Shown here: piece by piece, positions 45,690 to 54,521 of the stretch
Layout: each line of letters opens with the position of its first letter
Position numbering within the stretch: the stretch's first letter is position 1
NCBI RefSeq assembly: GCF_003665095.1
Contig: NZ_RCHV01000002.1
Coordinates: 2,538,001-2,602,000 of the forward strand
Length of the DNA stretch: 64,000 nucleotides
Reading direction: 5' to 3'
Origin: Streptomyces sp. Z26
GTDB taxonomy: Bacteria; Actinomycetota; Actinomycetes; Streptomycetales; Streptomycetaceae
Notes under the pieces: generated by a model
What the model saw: only the letters and a program-made list of their open reading frames with translations
Database searches by the model: none
What the model was told of the DNA's origin: nothing
Position numbers and translations under genes: made by a program

Positions 45690-46066
45690 GGCGCGGGGGG
45701 TCGGCGTCCGGAGCGTCGGTGCGTGGGACGCCTGCGTACGGGTGCACGGGCCGACCGGTCACGCGCGCCCCACCCGTACGCCCCCGTGCACCCGTACGCC
45801 GCCCGTCGCCTTCCGCCTCCCGCGCCCCGTACGCCACGCCCGCCGGACGTACGCGGCCCCGGCGCCGGGCCGGGGCACCGCGGGCCCCAAGTCGCTCACG
45901 GGGAAAGCGTTTTCGCCAGAAGGGCGGATCTCGGTCACCGGAGGCGCGGAAGCGGCGCATCCAGGCCGGAACGCGGCGGATGAGGCCGGTACCGTGCTGA
46001 CGCGGGCAGCCCCGACAGGGCAGACTGGCCGCTGCGGAAGCGGAGCGCACGACGGCAGGGGGCACC
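45690..46066. other. 377-bp region between the conservon and the SARP regulator
   Basis: No gene is seen. An AT-richer patch near 45895-45935 (GGGGAAAGCGTTTTCGCCAG) is the likeliest promoter area for the SARP gene. Confidence 0.4.
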
Positions 46067-49015
46067 ATGGGCGCCGAGGGCCATACGGGACGCGACACCG
46101 GGCAGCGGTCGGAGCTGCGGTTCACGGTGCTCGGGCCCGTCCGGGCATGGCGTGGTGAGAGCGCTCTCCAGACCGGCTCGCCACAGCAACGGGCCCTGCT
46201 GGCCGCCCTGTTGCTGCGCGGCGGCCGTACGGCGACCGCCGAGGAGCTGATCGACGGCCTGTGGGGTGAGGAGCCGCCGGAGCAGGCCAAGGCCACGCTG
46301 CGCACGTACGCGTCCCGCATCCGGAAGGCCCTGGCGCCGGACTCGGACCTGCTGGTCAGCGAGTCCGGCGGGTACGCGACGCGCACCCACGCCTACGGCG
46401 CCGTCCTCGACGTGGACGTCGCCACCACCCTCGCCAACGACGCCGACAAGTGCGCCGCCGCGGGCGACCGCTGCCGCGCGCGCGAGCTGTACGACGCGGC
46501 GCTGGCCCAGTGGGACGGCGAGCCGCTGGCGCACCTGCCCGGCCCGTACGCGGAGGCGCAGCGCGCCCGGCTCGTCGAGTGGCGGCTGGGGCTCCAGGAG
46601 CACCGGCTCGACCTGGACCTCCAGGTCGGCTGCCACGCCGAGGCCGTGTCGGAGCTGACGGCGCTGACCGCCGCGCACCCGCTGCGCGAACGGCTGCGCG
46701 AGCTGCTGATGCTGGCGCTCTACCGCAGCGGGCGGCAGGCGGAGGCGCTGGCCGTGTACGCGGACACCCGGCGGCTGCTGGCCGAGGAACTGGGCGTCGA
46801 CCCCCGGCCCGAACTGGCCGAGCTGCAACGGCGCATCCTCGACGCGGACGCCGGACTGGCCCTCGTCTCGGCCAAGTCGGCGCGTACCGACACCGAGGAC
46901 GCCGTACGTCCCGCCCAACTTCCGGCCACCGTGGCCGACTTCACCGGCCGTACGGACTTCGTCGCGGAGCTGAGCGAGCAACTGGCCGCCGCCGAGGGCA
47001 CGGTGATGGCGGTGTCGGCGGTCGCGGGTATCGGCGGCGTCGGCAAGACGACGCTGGCGGTGCACGTCGCGCACGCCGCGGCCCGGCACTTCCCGGACGG
47101 CCAGCTGTACGTCGACCTCCAGGGCGCGGGCCGCAGCGTCGCGGAGCCGGAGGCGGTCCTCGGCGCGTTCCTGCGGGCCCTGGGCACGCCGGACACGTCG
47201 ATCCCGGACGGGGTGGAGGAGCGCGCCGCGATGTACCGTTCGCGGCTCGCCGGGCGCCGCGTGCTGACCCTCCTCGACAACGCCCGCGACGCCGCGCAGG
47301 TACGCCCGCTGCTGCCCGGTACGGCGGGCTGCGCGGCGCTCGTCACCAGCCGCGCCCGGATGGTCGACCTGGCGGGCGCGCACCTCGTGGACCTCGACGT
47401 GATGAGCCCCGACGAGGCCCTGACCCTCTTCACCCGCATCGTCGGTGAGGAGCGGGTCGCCACCGAACGGCAGGCCGCGCGGGACGTCGTGGCCGCCTGC
47501 GGCTTCCTGCCGCTGGCCCTGCGGATCGCCGCGGCGCGGCTGGCGGCACGGCGCACCTGGACCGTCTCGATCCTCGCCAGCAAGCTCGCGGACGAGCGAC
47601 GTCGCCTCGACGAACTCCAGGCGGGCGACCAGGCCGTGAAGGCCACCTTCGAGCTGGGCTACAGCCAGCTCGACGCCGAACAGGCCCGTGCCTTCCGGCT
47701 GTTGGGTCTCGCCGAGGGCCCGGACCTGTCCCTGCACGCCGCCGCCGCGATGCTCGACCGCGACCCGGAGCGCGCCGAGGACCTGCTCGAATCCCTCGTC
47801 GACACCTCGCTGCTGGAGTCCGCCGCGCCCGGCCGCTACCGCTTCCACGACCTCGTACGGCTCTACGCGCGCACCTGCGCGGAGCGCGACGAGTTCCCGC
47901 CGTCCGAACGGGACGCGGCGCTGGCCCGGTTGCTGGACTACTACCTGGCGACGGCCACCGCCGTGCACAGACTCGACCGGCCGGGCGAACGGATGGTGGA
48001 CCACCTGGAGGACACCGGCGTCCAACGCGGCCTGGCGTTCACCGAGTTGGCCGCCGCCACCAGCTGGCTGTTCACGGAGTCCGGCTGCTTCCTCGCGTGC
48101 GCCCGGCAGTTGGCCGCGGGCCCGACGCTGCGCCGTGCGGTGGACCTGCTGCTCGTCACCAGCGACCTGGCCGAGGCGGGCGTCAACATCCGGCAGTACG
48201 AACTGGTGGCAAGCGAACTCCAGAACGCCGCCCATGAGTTGGGCGACGCGCACGCCGAGGCGCGCGCCCGCGCGGTGCTCGCGCTGATCTGCCTCACGAC
48301 TGGCAGCTTCGAGCGCGCGGACCAGGAGGCCAGCCGGGCCGGGCTGCTGGGGCAGGCGGCGGGCGACCCGATCTCGTACTCGTACGCGCTCAACGACCGT
48401 TCCATCGCCGCCAACTACCTGGGGCGGCACGCGGAGGCCGAGGAGTACGTCACCCAGGCCCTCGTCACCTTCCGCGAGACCGGCAACCGGCCCTCCGAGG
48501 CCAGCGCCCTGTGCAACCTCTCCCGCGCCCGCATGGCGCTGGGCCGCACCACCAGCGCGATCGAACTCGCCCACCAGGGCGTGGCGATCTACGCCGACAT
48601 GGGCCTCACCCTCCGCCTCGCCAACGGGCGTTACACACTCGGCGTCGCGCTCGTGAACTCGGGCCGGGTCGCGGAGGGGCTGGGGCAGCTGAACGAGGCG
48701 CTGGCCATCTTCCACGAGAGCCGGCAGAGCCTCTGGGAGGGCGTCACCCACTTCCGTATCGCGGAGGCGCACCTGGCGGACCGGCGCCCCGCGCAGTGCG
48801 CCGCCCACGCCGAACAGGCCCTCGCCCTGCACGGGATCGGCGGCGAGTGGCGGCGCGGCACCGTGCTGCTGTGCCTCGGCAAGGCCCTGGACTCGCTGGG
48901 CCAGTCGGACCGTGCGCGCGCCTGCTGGCGGGAGGCGCTGGCCATCTTCGAGCGGCACGGGTCGGTGGAGGCCGCGGACGTACGGGAGTTGCTGGCGCCG
49001 TCGGTGGCCGCGTAA
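46067..49015 (+). CDS. SARP-type transcriptional regulator with NB-ARC and TPR domains (AfsR-like)
   Basis: The 982-residue protein has an OmpR-like DNA-binding domain (LRFTVLGPVRAWRGESALQ, residues 15-105) and a BTAD domain (about 110-260). The NB-ARC ATPase has P-loop VAGIGGVGKTTLAV (near 323), Walker B VLTLLDNARDAAQ and GLPL-like FLPLALRIAA. A TPR region (about 640-970) contains AANYLGRHAEAEEYVTQAL and related units. AfsR-family proteins activate promoters in response to ATP and phosphorylation; TPR units sense partners. Downstream lie two small repeat peptides, the likely targets. GGGGG precedes the ATG. Confidence 0.95.
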   Translation: MGAEGHTGRDTGQRSELRFTVLGPVRAWRGESALQTGSPQQRALLAALLLRGGRTATAEELIDGLWGEEPPEQAKATLRTYASRIRKALAPDSDLLVSESGGYATRTHAYGAVLDVDVATTLANDADKCAAAGDRCRARELYDAALAQWDGEPLAHLPGPYAEAQRARLVEWRLGLQEHRLDLDLQVGCHAEAVSELTALTAAHPLRERLRELLMLALYRSGRQAEALAVYADTRRLLAEELGVDPRPELAELQRRILDADAGLALVSAKSARTDTEDAVRPAQLPATVADFTGRTDFVAELSEQLAAAEGTVMAVSAVAGIGGVGKTTLAVHVAHAAARHFPDGQLYVDLQGAGRSVAEPEAVLGAFLRALGTPDTSIPDGVEERAAMYRSRLAGRRVLTLLDNARDAAQVRPLLPGTAGCAALVTSRARMVDLAGAHLVDLDVMSPDEALTLFTRIVGEERVATERQAARDVVAACGFLPLALRIAAARLAARRTWTVSILASKLADERRRLDELQAGDQAVKATFELGYSQLDAEQARAFRLLGLAEGPDLSLHAAAAMLDRDPERAEDLLESLVDTSLLESAAPGRYRFHDLVRLYARTCAERDEFPPSERDAALARLLDYYLATATAVHRLDRPGERMVDHLEDTGVQRGLAFTELAAATSWLFTESGCFLACARQLAAGPTLRRAVDLLLVTSDLAEAGVNIRQYELVASELQNAAHELGDAHAEARARAVLALICLTTGSFERADQEASRAGLLGQAAGDPISYSYALNDRSIAANYLGRHAEAEEYVTQALVTFRETGNRPSEASALCNLSRARMALGRTTSAIELAHQGVAIYADMGLTLRLANGRYTLGVALVNSGRVAEGLGQLNEALAIFHESRQSLWEGVTHFRIAEAHLADRRPAQCAAHAEQALALHGIGGEWRRGTVLLCLGKALDSLGQSDRARACWREALAIFERHGSVEAADVRELLAPSVAA

Positions 49016-49454
49016 CGGTCGAGGAGGCACGGCGGAGGGTCGTACCGGGTCGGCCGGGCGGCCCTCTCCGGTGTTCCCGGCCGGACGCGTCTCGGGCACG
49101 ACCCGGGCACGGCCTGGCCCCGTACGGGCGGGTGGTGGCCCTTCGTTGCCCGACTCCCTTGCGCACGGCGGGAGTTGGGGCGGGCGTCGGCCCAGGTCGG
49201 CGGCGCTGTCGCAGAACGGAGACGGCCCGGGGACGGCGCGGCGACGGACTCAGGACGGAACGCCAACGATACGTTCATCGATCGTTTATCGCCCTCCGGC
49301 ATTCTCTTACCCATCGAGCCGTCGCCTCGGGGGGCAGGCGGATCGATGGGGGAAGGTCGTTGTCCCGTACGGGTCCGCGGCCCTGAAGCGCCCGTCCGGC
49401 GGCCCACGGGGGAGCCGCTGGGCGGGCCCTGCCACCGATCAAGGAGCAGTGAGC
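49016..49454 (+). other. 439-bp leader region of the first repeat-peptide gene
   Basis: No gene is supported. It includes an AT-rich promoter-like segment at 49265-49315 with 11-bp direct repeats (listed separately) and a possible -10 CATTCT (49300-49305), leaving a leader of about 140 nt. Confidence 0.5.
49272..49289 (+). promoter_or_regulatory. 11-bp direct repeat, SARP- or PHO-box-like
   Basis: CGTTCAT (49272-49278) and CGTTTAT (49283-49289) are heptamers with a 4-bp gap, the geometry of SARP binding sites. A -10-like CATTCT starts 10 bp after the second. GTTCAT/GTTTAT spaced 11 bp also recalls PhoP boxes. The SARP gene next door makes it the prime suspect. Confidence 0.55.
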
Positions 49455-49628
49455 ATGAGCACGCAGCAGAACACCGTGACCGACATCGAAGAGGCCGCCG
49501 AGAAGAAGCGCAAGAAGGCGCGCGAGGCGGACGGGATCAGCACGCAGGGGGACCACCACGGCTCCAGCGAGCCCGCGAACCTGGGCGCGCAGGGGGACCA
49601 CCACGGTTCCAGCGAGCCCGCCAACTAG
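49455..49628 (+). CDS. Small repeat protein A with two QGDHHGSSEPAN units
   Basis: The 57-residue protein has an N-terminal charged helix (IEEAAEKKRKKAREAD) and two exact copies of QGDHHGSSEPAN separated by LGA. It lacks a signal peptide and Cys. AAGGAG is eight bases before the ATG. The two DNA copies differ at two of 36 positions, both synonymous, so the peptide sequence is under selection. It shares DHHG-x-x-EPA with the secreted peptide at 49866. Wording recalls small streptomycete proteins annotated 'sigma-like' that carry TLDNH repeats; no function is known to me. Confidence 0.85.
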   Translation: MSTQQNTVTDIEEAAEKKRKKAREADGISTQGDHHGSSEPANLGAQGDHHGSSEPAN

Positions 49629-49649
49629 ACCACAGCGCACGGGGGGCAG

Positions 49650-49698
49650 GCGGCCCGGCATCGGCGGCGTAGAGGGGGTGCCGCCGGTGCCGGGCCGC
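49650..49698 (+). terminator. Terminator with a 19-bp stem after repeat protein A
   Basis: Arms at 49650-49668 and 49680-49698 are complementary over 19 bp with one G-T pair and an 11-nt loop, starting 21 bp after the stop. It separates the two peptide genes into different transcripts. Confidence 0.85.
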
Positions 49699-49865
49699 AC
49701 TGTGTCCGGGGCGGGGCGTTCACGTCAGGGTGTGTCCAAAAGAGGAAACTGTCCGGATTCCATCACTAAGCGGATATCTGGCGGGCACAGACTGTCATAG
49801 ACGCCCTTCACCGGTCCGGTGGCCGGACCGCACGGGTGCCCTCGCCCCAGCCACAAGGAGTTGTT

Positions 49866-50051
49866 GTGACCGCCGCAAAGAAGTTCCTCGCCCTCGCCGC
49901 CGCCACGGTCGGCGTCCTCGCCGCCACCGCCGGTCCGGCGCTCGCGCACACGCCGCAGGGCCCGCACATATCCGACCGGCAGGCGCAGGTCACCACGCTG
50001 GACCACCACGGCGCCGGTGAACCCGCCCAGGGTGACCACCACGGCGCCTGA
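49866..50051 (+). CDS. Small secreted repeat protein B sharing the DHHG motif
   Basis: The 61-residue protein starts at GTG with AAGGAG five bases upstream. A signal peptide (AAKKFLALAAATVGVLAATA, cleavage likely after ALA near residue 26) precedes a 35-residue mature part. That part has VTTLDHHGAGEPA and a final QGDHHGA. The unit matches protein A. Mature His/Asp pairs could bind metal. AT-rich promoter-like sequence lies at 49735-49800. Confidence 0.85.
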   Translation: MTAAKKFLALAAATVGVLAATAGPALAHTPQGPHISDRQAQVTTLDHHGAGEPAQGDHHGA

Positions 50052-50576
50052 GCCCCGCGCGCGGCCCCGGGGACCGGCCCGGCCCTCGGGGCCCGGCCCC
50101 ACCACCGCGCCCCGCCGTCCGTCGGCCACCCCACCTCCGTACGCCCACGCCGTACGCGCACCCGTGCCCGTACGCACCGACTCCGTACGCGCCCGCCCGC
50201 GCGCGGGAGCGCGGAGGGTGACGGAGTGCGGAGGGTGACCACGGCCCCGCCCGTTTCCGGCCACGCCACGCGCCACGCGCGCGGGGCGTGCCGACGGGGG
50301 CGTACGGACGTGGGCGTACGCGCCCGGAGGCTCGGGGTACGCCGACTCCGGTTCCGCCCGCCGCGGGCGCGGCATGCCGCGCAACTGACGAAGTGTCCCC
50401 GAGGGTGGATCCGGCCGCTCCGGCAGAGGCCCTGACACGGCGGGAGGGTCGACCGCCGGATGCCCGCGCCGGGCCCCGCCCGGCGGTCGCGGTGGCGGGG
50501 TCGTGGGGGCGGGCGTAGCGTCGGGGACGGACGACGCACGGTGCGCACCCGTACGGGAAGCGAGGCGACGCCGGTG
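50052..50576. other. 525-bp intergenic region after repeat protein B
   Basis: No gene with good codon bias is seen. GC-rich complementary stretches at 50068-50100 may form the terminator of gene B. A promoter for the membrane-protein gene must lie on the right side. Confidence 0.4.
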
Positions 50577-51605
50577 ATGACCAGGAGAAACGTACTCGGC
50601 TCCCTGCTCGCCCTGCTGGGCGCGGCGCTCGCGGTGTGGAGCCCCTTCCTCGACTGGTACGGCGGCCGGGAAGGCCGTGACTTCCGCGTCGGGGAGCTGT
50701 TCACGTCGGACGGTGTGTCCGGCGTCGACGCGACACTGCTGCGCGGGCTGTTCCTGCCGATGGCGGTCGCCGCCGTCGTCGCGCTCGTGGGCGTGCTGCT
50801 GCGGTCGATCCTGCTGCTCGGCCTGGCCGGGCTCGCGGTGCTGGCCTTCACCGTGCTGTGGATGGTGCGCCAGGGGCAGGCCGCGGGCAGCATCGCCGTC
50901 GGTGAGGGGCCGAGCCTCGGGGCGGGTGTCGCGCTGGCCTTCTGCGGCGGACTGGTGCTGCTGGGCGGCGCGTTGGGCGTACGCGGCCGCCGCAGGCGGC
51001 GGGGCCGCCACCGCGTCGCGGACGACAACGGCTCCGGCGTGCGCGAGGGGCGTACGGCGCGGGGCGTACGGGGTCCCGCCGGGGTGACGGCGGGCACGGA
51101 GGCGGCGCGCGGCGCCGGGGAGCGTACGGAGAGTGCGCCGGTGACGGCGCCGTACCCCGAGGCGCGCGGACCGGCGGAGGGCGCGGACGTACGGGAGGCG
51201 GGGGCGGGTACGGGCGCGGGCCCGCGACGTGACGCGCCTCCCCCGGCGGCCGACAGAACCGACGCGGAGGGTCCGGCCGCCACGGAGCACGTGGTCGAGC
51301 CCGGCGACGGCGTCGGGTTCCGGGACGACACGGCGGCGGCGACCACGGAACCGGAGCGGGAGGCGGAGCCCGAACCGGAGCCGGAAGCGGAACGGGAGCC
51401 CCAGCCCGCCGCGGGCGGCACCCGGCTCCGCGCGGCCGAAGCCGCCGAGCCGGACGAGCCGGACGAGCCGGACGGACAGGCCGACGACGCAGGCGCGTAC
51501 CCCGCCGGGGAGGACGACGACCGGGGCGGCCGGAGGGAGACCCTCCCCCGGCGCCTGCTGCACCGCATGCACCGCGGCCACCACGACCACCGCGACGCGG
51601 CCTGA
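50577..51605 (+). CDS. Four-helix membrane protein with acidic tail and His-rich C-terminus
   Basis: The 342-residue protein has four membrane segments (about residues 5-22, 57-77, 80-98, 110-132) and an extracellular loop WSPFLDWYGGREGRDFRVGE. A long cytoplasmic, low-complexity tail is rich in Glu, Ala, Pro and Arg. The tail ends HRMHRGHHDHRDAA, a His cluster. I do not recognise the family. GTG 50574 is an alternative start. The His cluster echoes the DHHG motif of the two small proteins nearby. Confidence 0.8.
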   Translation: MTRRNVLGSLLALLGAALAVWSPFLDWYGGREGRDFRVGELFTSDGVSGVDATLLRGLFLPMAVAAVVALVGVLLRSILLLGLAGLAVLAFTVLWMVRQGQAAGSIAVGEGPSLGAGVALAFCGGLVLLGGALGVRGRRRRRGRHRVADDNGSGVREGRTARGVRGPAGVTAGTEAARGAGERTESAPVTAPYPEARGPAEGADVREAGAGTGAGPRRDAPPPAADRTDAEGPAATEHVVEPGDGVGFRDDTAAATTEPEREAEPEPEPEAEREPQPAAGGTRLRAAEAAEPDEPDEPDGQADDAGAYPAGEDDDRGGRRETLPRRLLHRMHRGHHDHRDAA

Positions 51606-51633
51606 AGCCGCCGCCACCCACCTCAAGCCGCCG

Positions 51634-51660
51634 CCACCGGGCCCGCGCCGGGCCCGGTGG
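51634..51660. terminator. Bidirectional terminator between convergent genes
   Basis: A perfect 12-bp stem (CCACCGGGCCCG) with a 3-nt loop lies between the membrane-protein and kinase stops. A 14-bp direct repeat (AAGCCGCCGCCACC at 51605 and 51625) precedes it. Confidence 0.85.
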
Positions 51661-51662
51661 GG

Positions 51663-54317
51663 TCAGCCCTGGCGGGACTGGCCGGTGCCCTTGGCCGCGT
51701 CCAGGGCGTACACGCAGCGGTCCTTGCTGCACGCGTAGACCACGCCGCCGACGGCCACCGGCGAACCGGTGATCTCCCCGCCCGTGGCGAGCTTCCAGCG
51801 GAGCTGGCCGCCGACCGCGTCCAGGGTGTAGAGGCAGTGGTCGGCGGAACCGAAGTGGACGCGGCCCGCGGCCACGACCGGAGCGCCGATCACGTCCCCG
51901 CCCGCCGCGAAGCGCCAACGCGGGGTGCCGCTGACGGCGTCCAGCGTGTACAGCGCGCCGCCGCTGCCCAGGTGCACCAGCCCGTCGGCGACGACCACGG
52001 ACTCCGTGGAGTGCCGCGACTCCGTCGCGATGCGCCACCGGTCGTGGCCGGTCGTGGCGTCCAGGGCGTAGACGGTGCCGAGGTAGTCCGCGAGGTACAC
52101 GCCGCCGCCCGCGACCGCCGGGCCGGGGACGAAGGTGGGGGCGCAGAGGTACGCGGCGGGCGCGTCGAACCGCCAGCGCTCCGCGCCGCTCGCCACGTCC
52201 AGCGCGAACACGCGGGAGCCCGCGCAGACGTACACCGCGCCGTCCCCCGCGACGGTGAGCCGTACGGGAACGCCGCCGGTCGCGGACGAGTCGCCCACCG
52301 GGTACGCCCAGCGTTCCGCGCCGGTGCGCGCCTCCATCGCGTAGAGGCGGCCGTCGCCCCAGGCGTAGACGGTGCCGTCGTGGATGACGGGGCCCGCCTC
52401 CGGGGTCTCGAAGTCGGCCTGCGCGCCGGTGAGTTCCCACAGCTGTTCGCCGGTGGCGGCCTCCCACGCCTGGACGCCGCCGCCGCGGGTGCCGGTGACG
52501 ACGGTGCCGCGGTCGACCTTCAGGGAGTAGACCCAGCCCTCAGTGCCCAGGCGCCAGCGCTCGGCGCCGTCGGAGGCGTCCAGCGCGTACAGGCTGGGCC
52601 CGTCCGAGGCGTGCACGCGGCCCCCGGACACCGCCATGGACCAGGCGACCTCGCGGGTCTTGAACTGCCGCCGCCCGGTGGCCACGTCCAGCGCGTGCAC
52701 CTCGAACGACGTGACGTACAGCAGCTCGTCGGCGACCACCGGGGTGCCCCACACGTCGTTCGACATGCGGAAGCGCCACGGCCGCCAGCGCGCCGGGGCG
52801 ACCCCGTCCGCCGCCGCGGCCGTCTGCGGCGGCGGCAGCGGCTGGGCGGGGGCGGCGTGCGCCGGGGCGGACGGCGGGCCGTGCGGCGCGGTGGCGCCGC
52901 CGGGCGGGCGCACCCAGCCGGTGGCGGGCCCGGCCTCGGAGTCGCGCACGTCGTCGGTACGGCGCGGGCCGGGGCCGATGGGCACCTGCGCGTTGGGCAG
53001 CCGTACGGGGGTGCCGTCGGGTCCGGGCACGCTCGGCGGTACGACGGGGGGCGAGGCCACGGAGGCCGCCGCGGCGCCGGAGCCGTACGCCCCGGCGTTC
53101 GAGCCGAGCGCCGCCGGGCCGCCGGGCCCGGCCGGGAAGCTCGGCGCGTGGGGGCCGCCGGGACCGTACGCGCCGCGGGGCGCGGGCGCGTCGGCCCGCC
53201 AGGCGGAGTCCCAGTCGGTGCCGCCGGGCGGGCTCGCGTGCCCGGCGGGCGCGTACGGGGCGTGCTCCGGCGGCGCGTGGCCGGGGCCGTGCCCCCCGGG
53301 GGGCGACGGGGGCCTGGACGGCACCGGCGGCATCGCCGCCAGGTCCGGACCGGCGGGGCCCGCGTGGCGGGGCCCGGATCCGTGGCCGCCGGAGGGGTCC
53401 GCGGCGCGCGCACGGGGCGCGCGGGCGCCGCGCTTGCGCTCGATCAGCGCGACCGCGCCGCCCGGCAGCCAGGCCGAGGCGGTGCCGCTGTCGTCGCCGC
53501 CGGAGGAGAAGAGGTGCGGGGCCAGCTGCGTCTGGAGGTCGGCTGGGCTGGGCCGCTCGTCGGCCGTCATGCGCATGCAGGACTCGATGAGCGGGCGCAG
53601 CTCCTCCGGCATGCCCTCCGTGTCGGGCCCCTCGCGCAGCAGCATGAAGACGGTCTCGACGGGGTTGGCGCCGTGGAACGGCGCGTGCCCGGTGGCGGCG
53701 AAGACGAGGGTGGAGGCGAGCGAGAAGATGTCGCTCGCCCCGGTGACGCTGCGGGAGTCGCGGGCCTGCTCGGGCGACATGTACGCGGGGGTGCCGACGG
53801 CGACGTTGGTCATCGTCAGCCGGGTGTTGGAGACGCCGGAGGCGATGCCGAAGTCGATGACCCGCGGGCCGTCCTCCACGACGAGCACGTTGGACGGCTT
53901 CAGGTCGCGGTGCACCAGACCGGCGCCGTGGATGGAGTGCAGCGCCTCCGCGATGCCCGCCGCCAGCCAGCGCACCGCCTGCACGGGCAGCGGCCCGCAC
54001 TCGTTGACTATCTCCTCCAACGAGGGGGCCGGTACGTACGCGGTCGCCAGCCACGGCACGGCGGCGCGCGGGTCGGCGTCGACCACGGCCGCGGTGTAGA
54101 AGCCGCTGACCGCGCGGGCGGCCTCGACCTCGCGGGTGAAGCGCACGCGGAACAGCTGGTCCTCGGCGAGCTCGGTCCGGACCGTCTTGATCGCCACCCG
54201 GCGTCCGGACGCCGAGCGTGCGAGATACACCAGCCCCATGCCGCCGGCGCCGAGACGGCCGAGCACCTCGAACGGCCCGATCCGGCGCGGATCGTGCTGC
54301 GTCAGCTGCTCCACCAC
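51663..54317 (-). CDS. PknB-like Ser/Thr protein kinase with C-terminal PQQ-type propeller
   Basis: The 884-residue protein has a kinase domain (residues about 14-270): LGRLGAGGMGLVYLARS, Lys in VAIKTV, HRDLKPSNVLVV, DFGIASGV and VGTPAYMSPEQA. A long Pro/Gly/Ala linker follows, then seven or eight PQQ/WD-like blades (ALDASDGAERWRLG, LYTLDAVSGTPRWRFAAGG). No membrane helix is apparent, so the propeller appears cytoplasmic, unusual for sensors of this type. Start GTG 54317 has GGGGAGG ten bases upstream. Confidence 0.95.
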   Translation of the reverse strand: MVEQLTQHDPRRIGPFEVLGRLGAGGMGLVYLARSASGRRVAIKTVRTELAEDQLFRVRFTREVEAARAVSGFYTAAVVDADPRAAVPWLATAYVPAPSLEEIVNECGPLPVQAVRWLAAGIAEALHSIHGAGLVHRDLKPSNVLVVEDGPRVIDFGIASGVSNTRLTMTNVAVGTPAYMSPEQARDSRSVTGASDIFSLASTLVFAATGHAPFHGANPVETVFMLLREGPDTEGMPEELRPLIESCMRMTADERPSPADLQTQLAPHLFSSGGDDSGTASAWLPGGAVALIERKRGARAPRARAADPSGGHGSGPRHAGPAGPDLAAMPPVPSRPPSPPGGHGPGHAPPEHAPYAPAGHASPPGGTDWDSAWRADAPAPRGAYGPGGPHAPSFPAGPGGPAALGSNAGAYGSGAAAASVASPPVVPPSVPGPDGTPVRLPNAQVPIGPGPRRTDDVRDSEAGPATGWVRPPGGATAPHGPPSAPAHAAPAQPLPPPQTAAAADGVAPARWRPWRFRMSNDVWGTPVVADELLYVTSFEVHALDVATGRRQFKTREVAWSMAVSGGRVHASDGPSLYALDASDGAERWRLGTEGWVYSLKVDRGTVVTGTRGGGVQAWEAATGEQLWELTGAQADFETPEAGPVIHDGTVYAWGDGRLYAMEARTGAERWAYPVGDSSATGGVPVRLTVAGDGAVYVCAGSRVFALDVASGAERWRFDAPAAYLCAPTFVPGPAVAGGGVYLADYLGTVYALDATTGHDRWRIATESRHSTESVVVADGLVHLGSGGALYTLDAVSGTPRWRFAAGGDVIGAPVVAAGRVHFGSADHCLYTLDAVGGQLRWKLATGGEITGSPVAVGGVVYACSKDRCVYALDAAKGTGQSRQG

Positions 54318-54521
54318 TTGCCTGCCACCTCCCCGTAGGGGCGTCCTGGTCGTACCCGCCCCGTGCAGCTTCTCACTGCCGTACCGGACCCCGGGGTCCG
54401 AGGCCGATTCTTCCTGGCAAAGCCGACGGTTGCGAACCCGGGGGGCGGCCCGGCCGTGTCGCGTCCACGCGCCGGCAGCGCACAAACAGGCGGAAAACAG
54501 GCGTACCCCTCCGCTCCGCCG

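Noticed and set aside
45935..49099. 1054-codon minus-strand frame opposite the SARP gene
   Set aside because: Antisense shadow typical of high-GC DNA; composition is repetitive Arg/Gly/Gln without domains.
49455..50051. A RiPP biosynthetic cluster around the repeat peptides
   Set aside because: No LanM/LanB, radical-SAM, YcaO, cyclodehydratase, protease-transporter or other maturation enzyme is adjacent. Repeats alone do not establish a RiPP.
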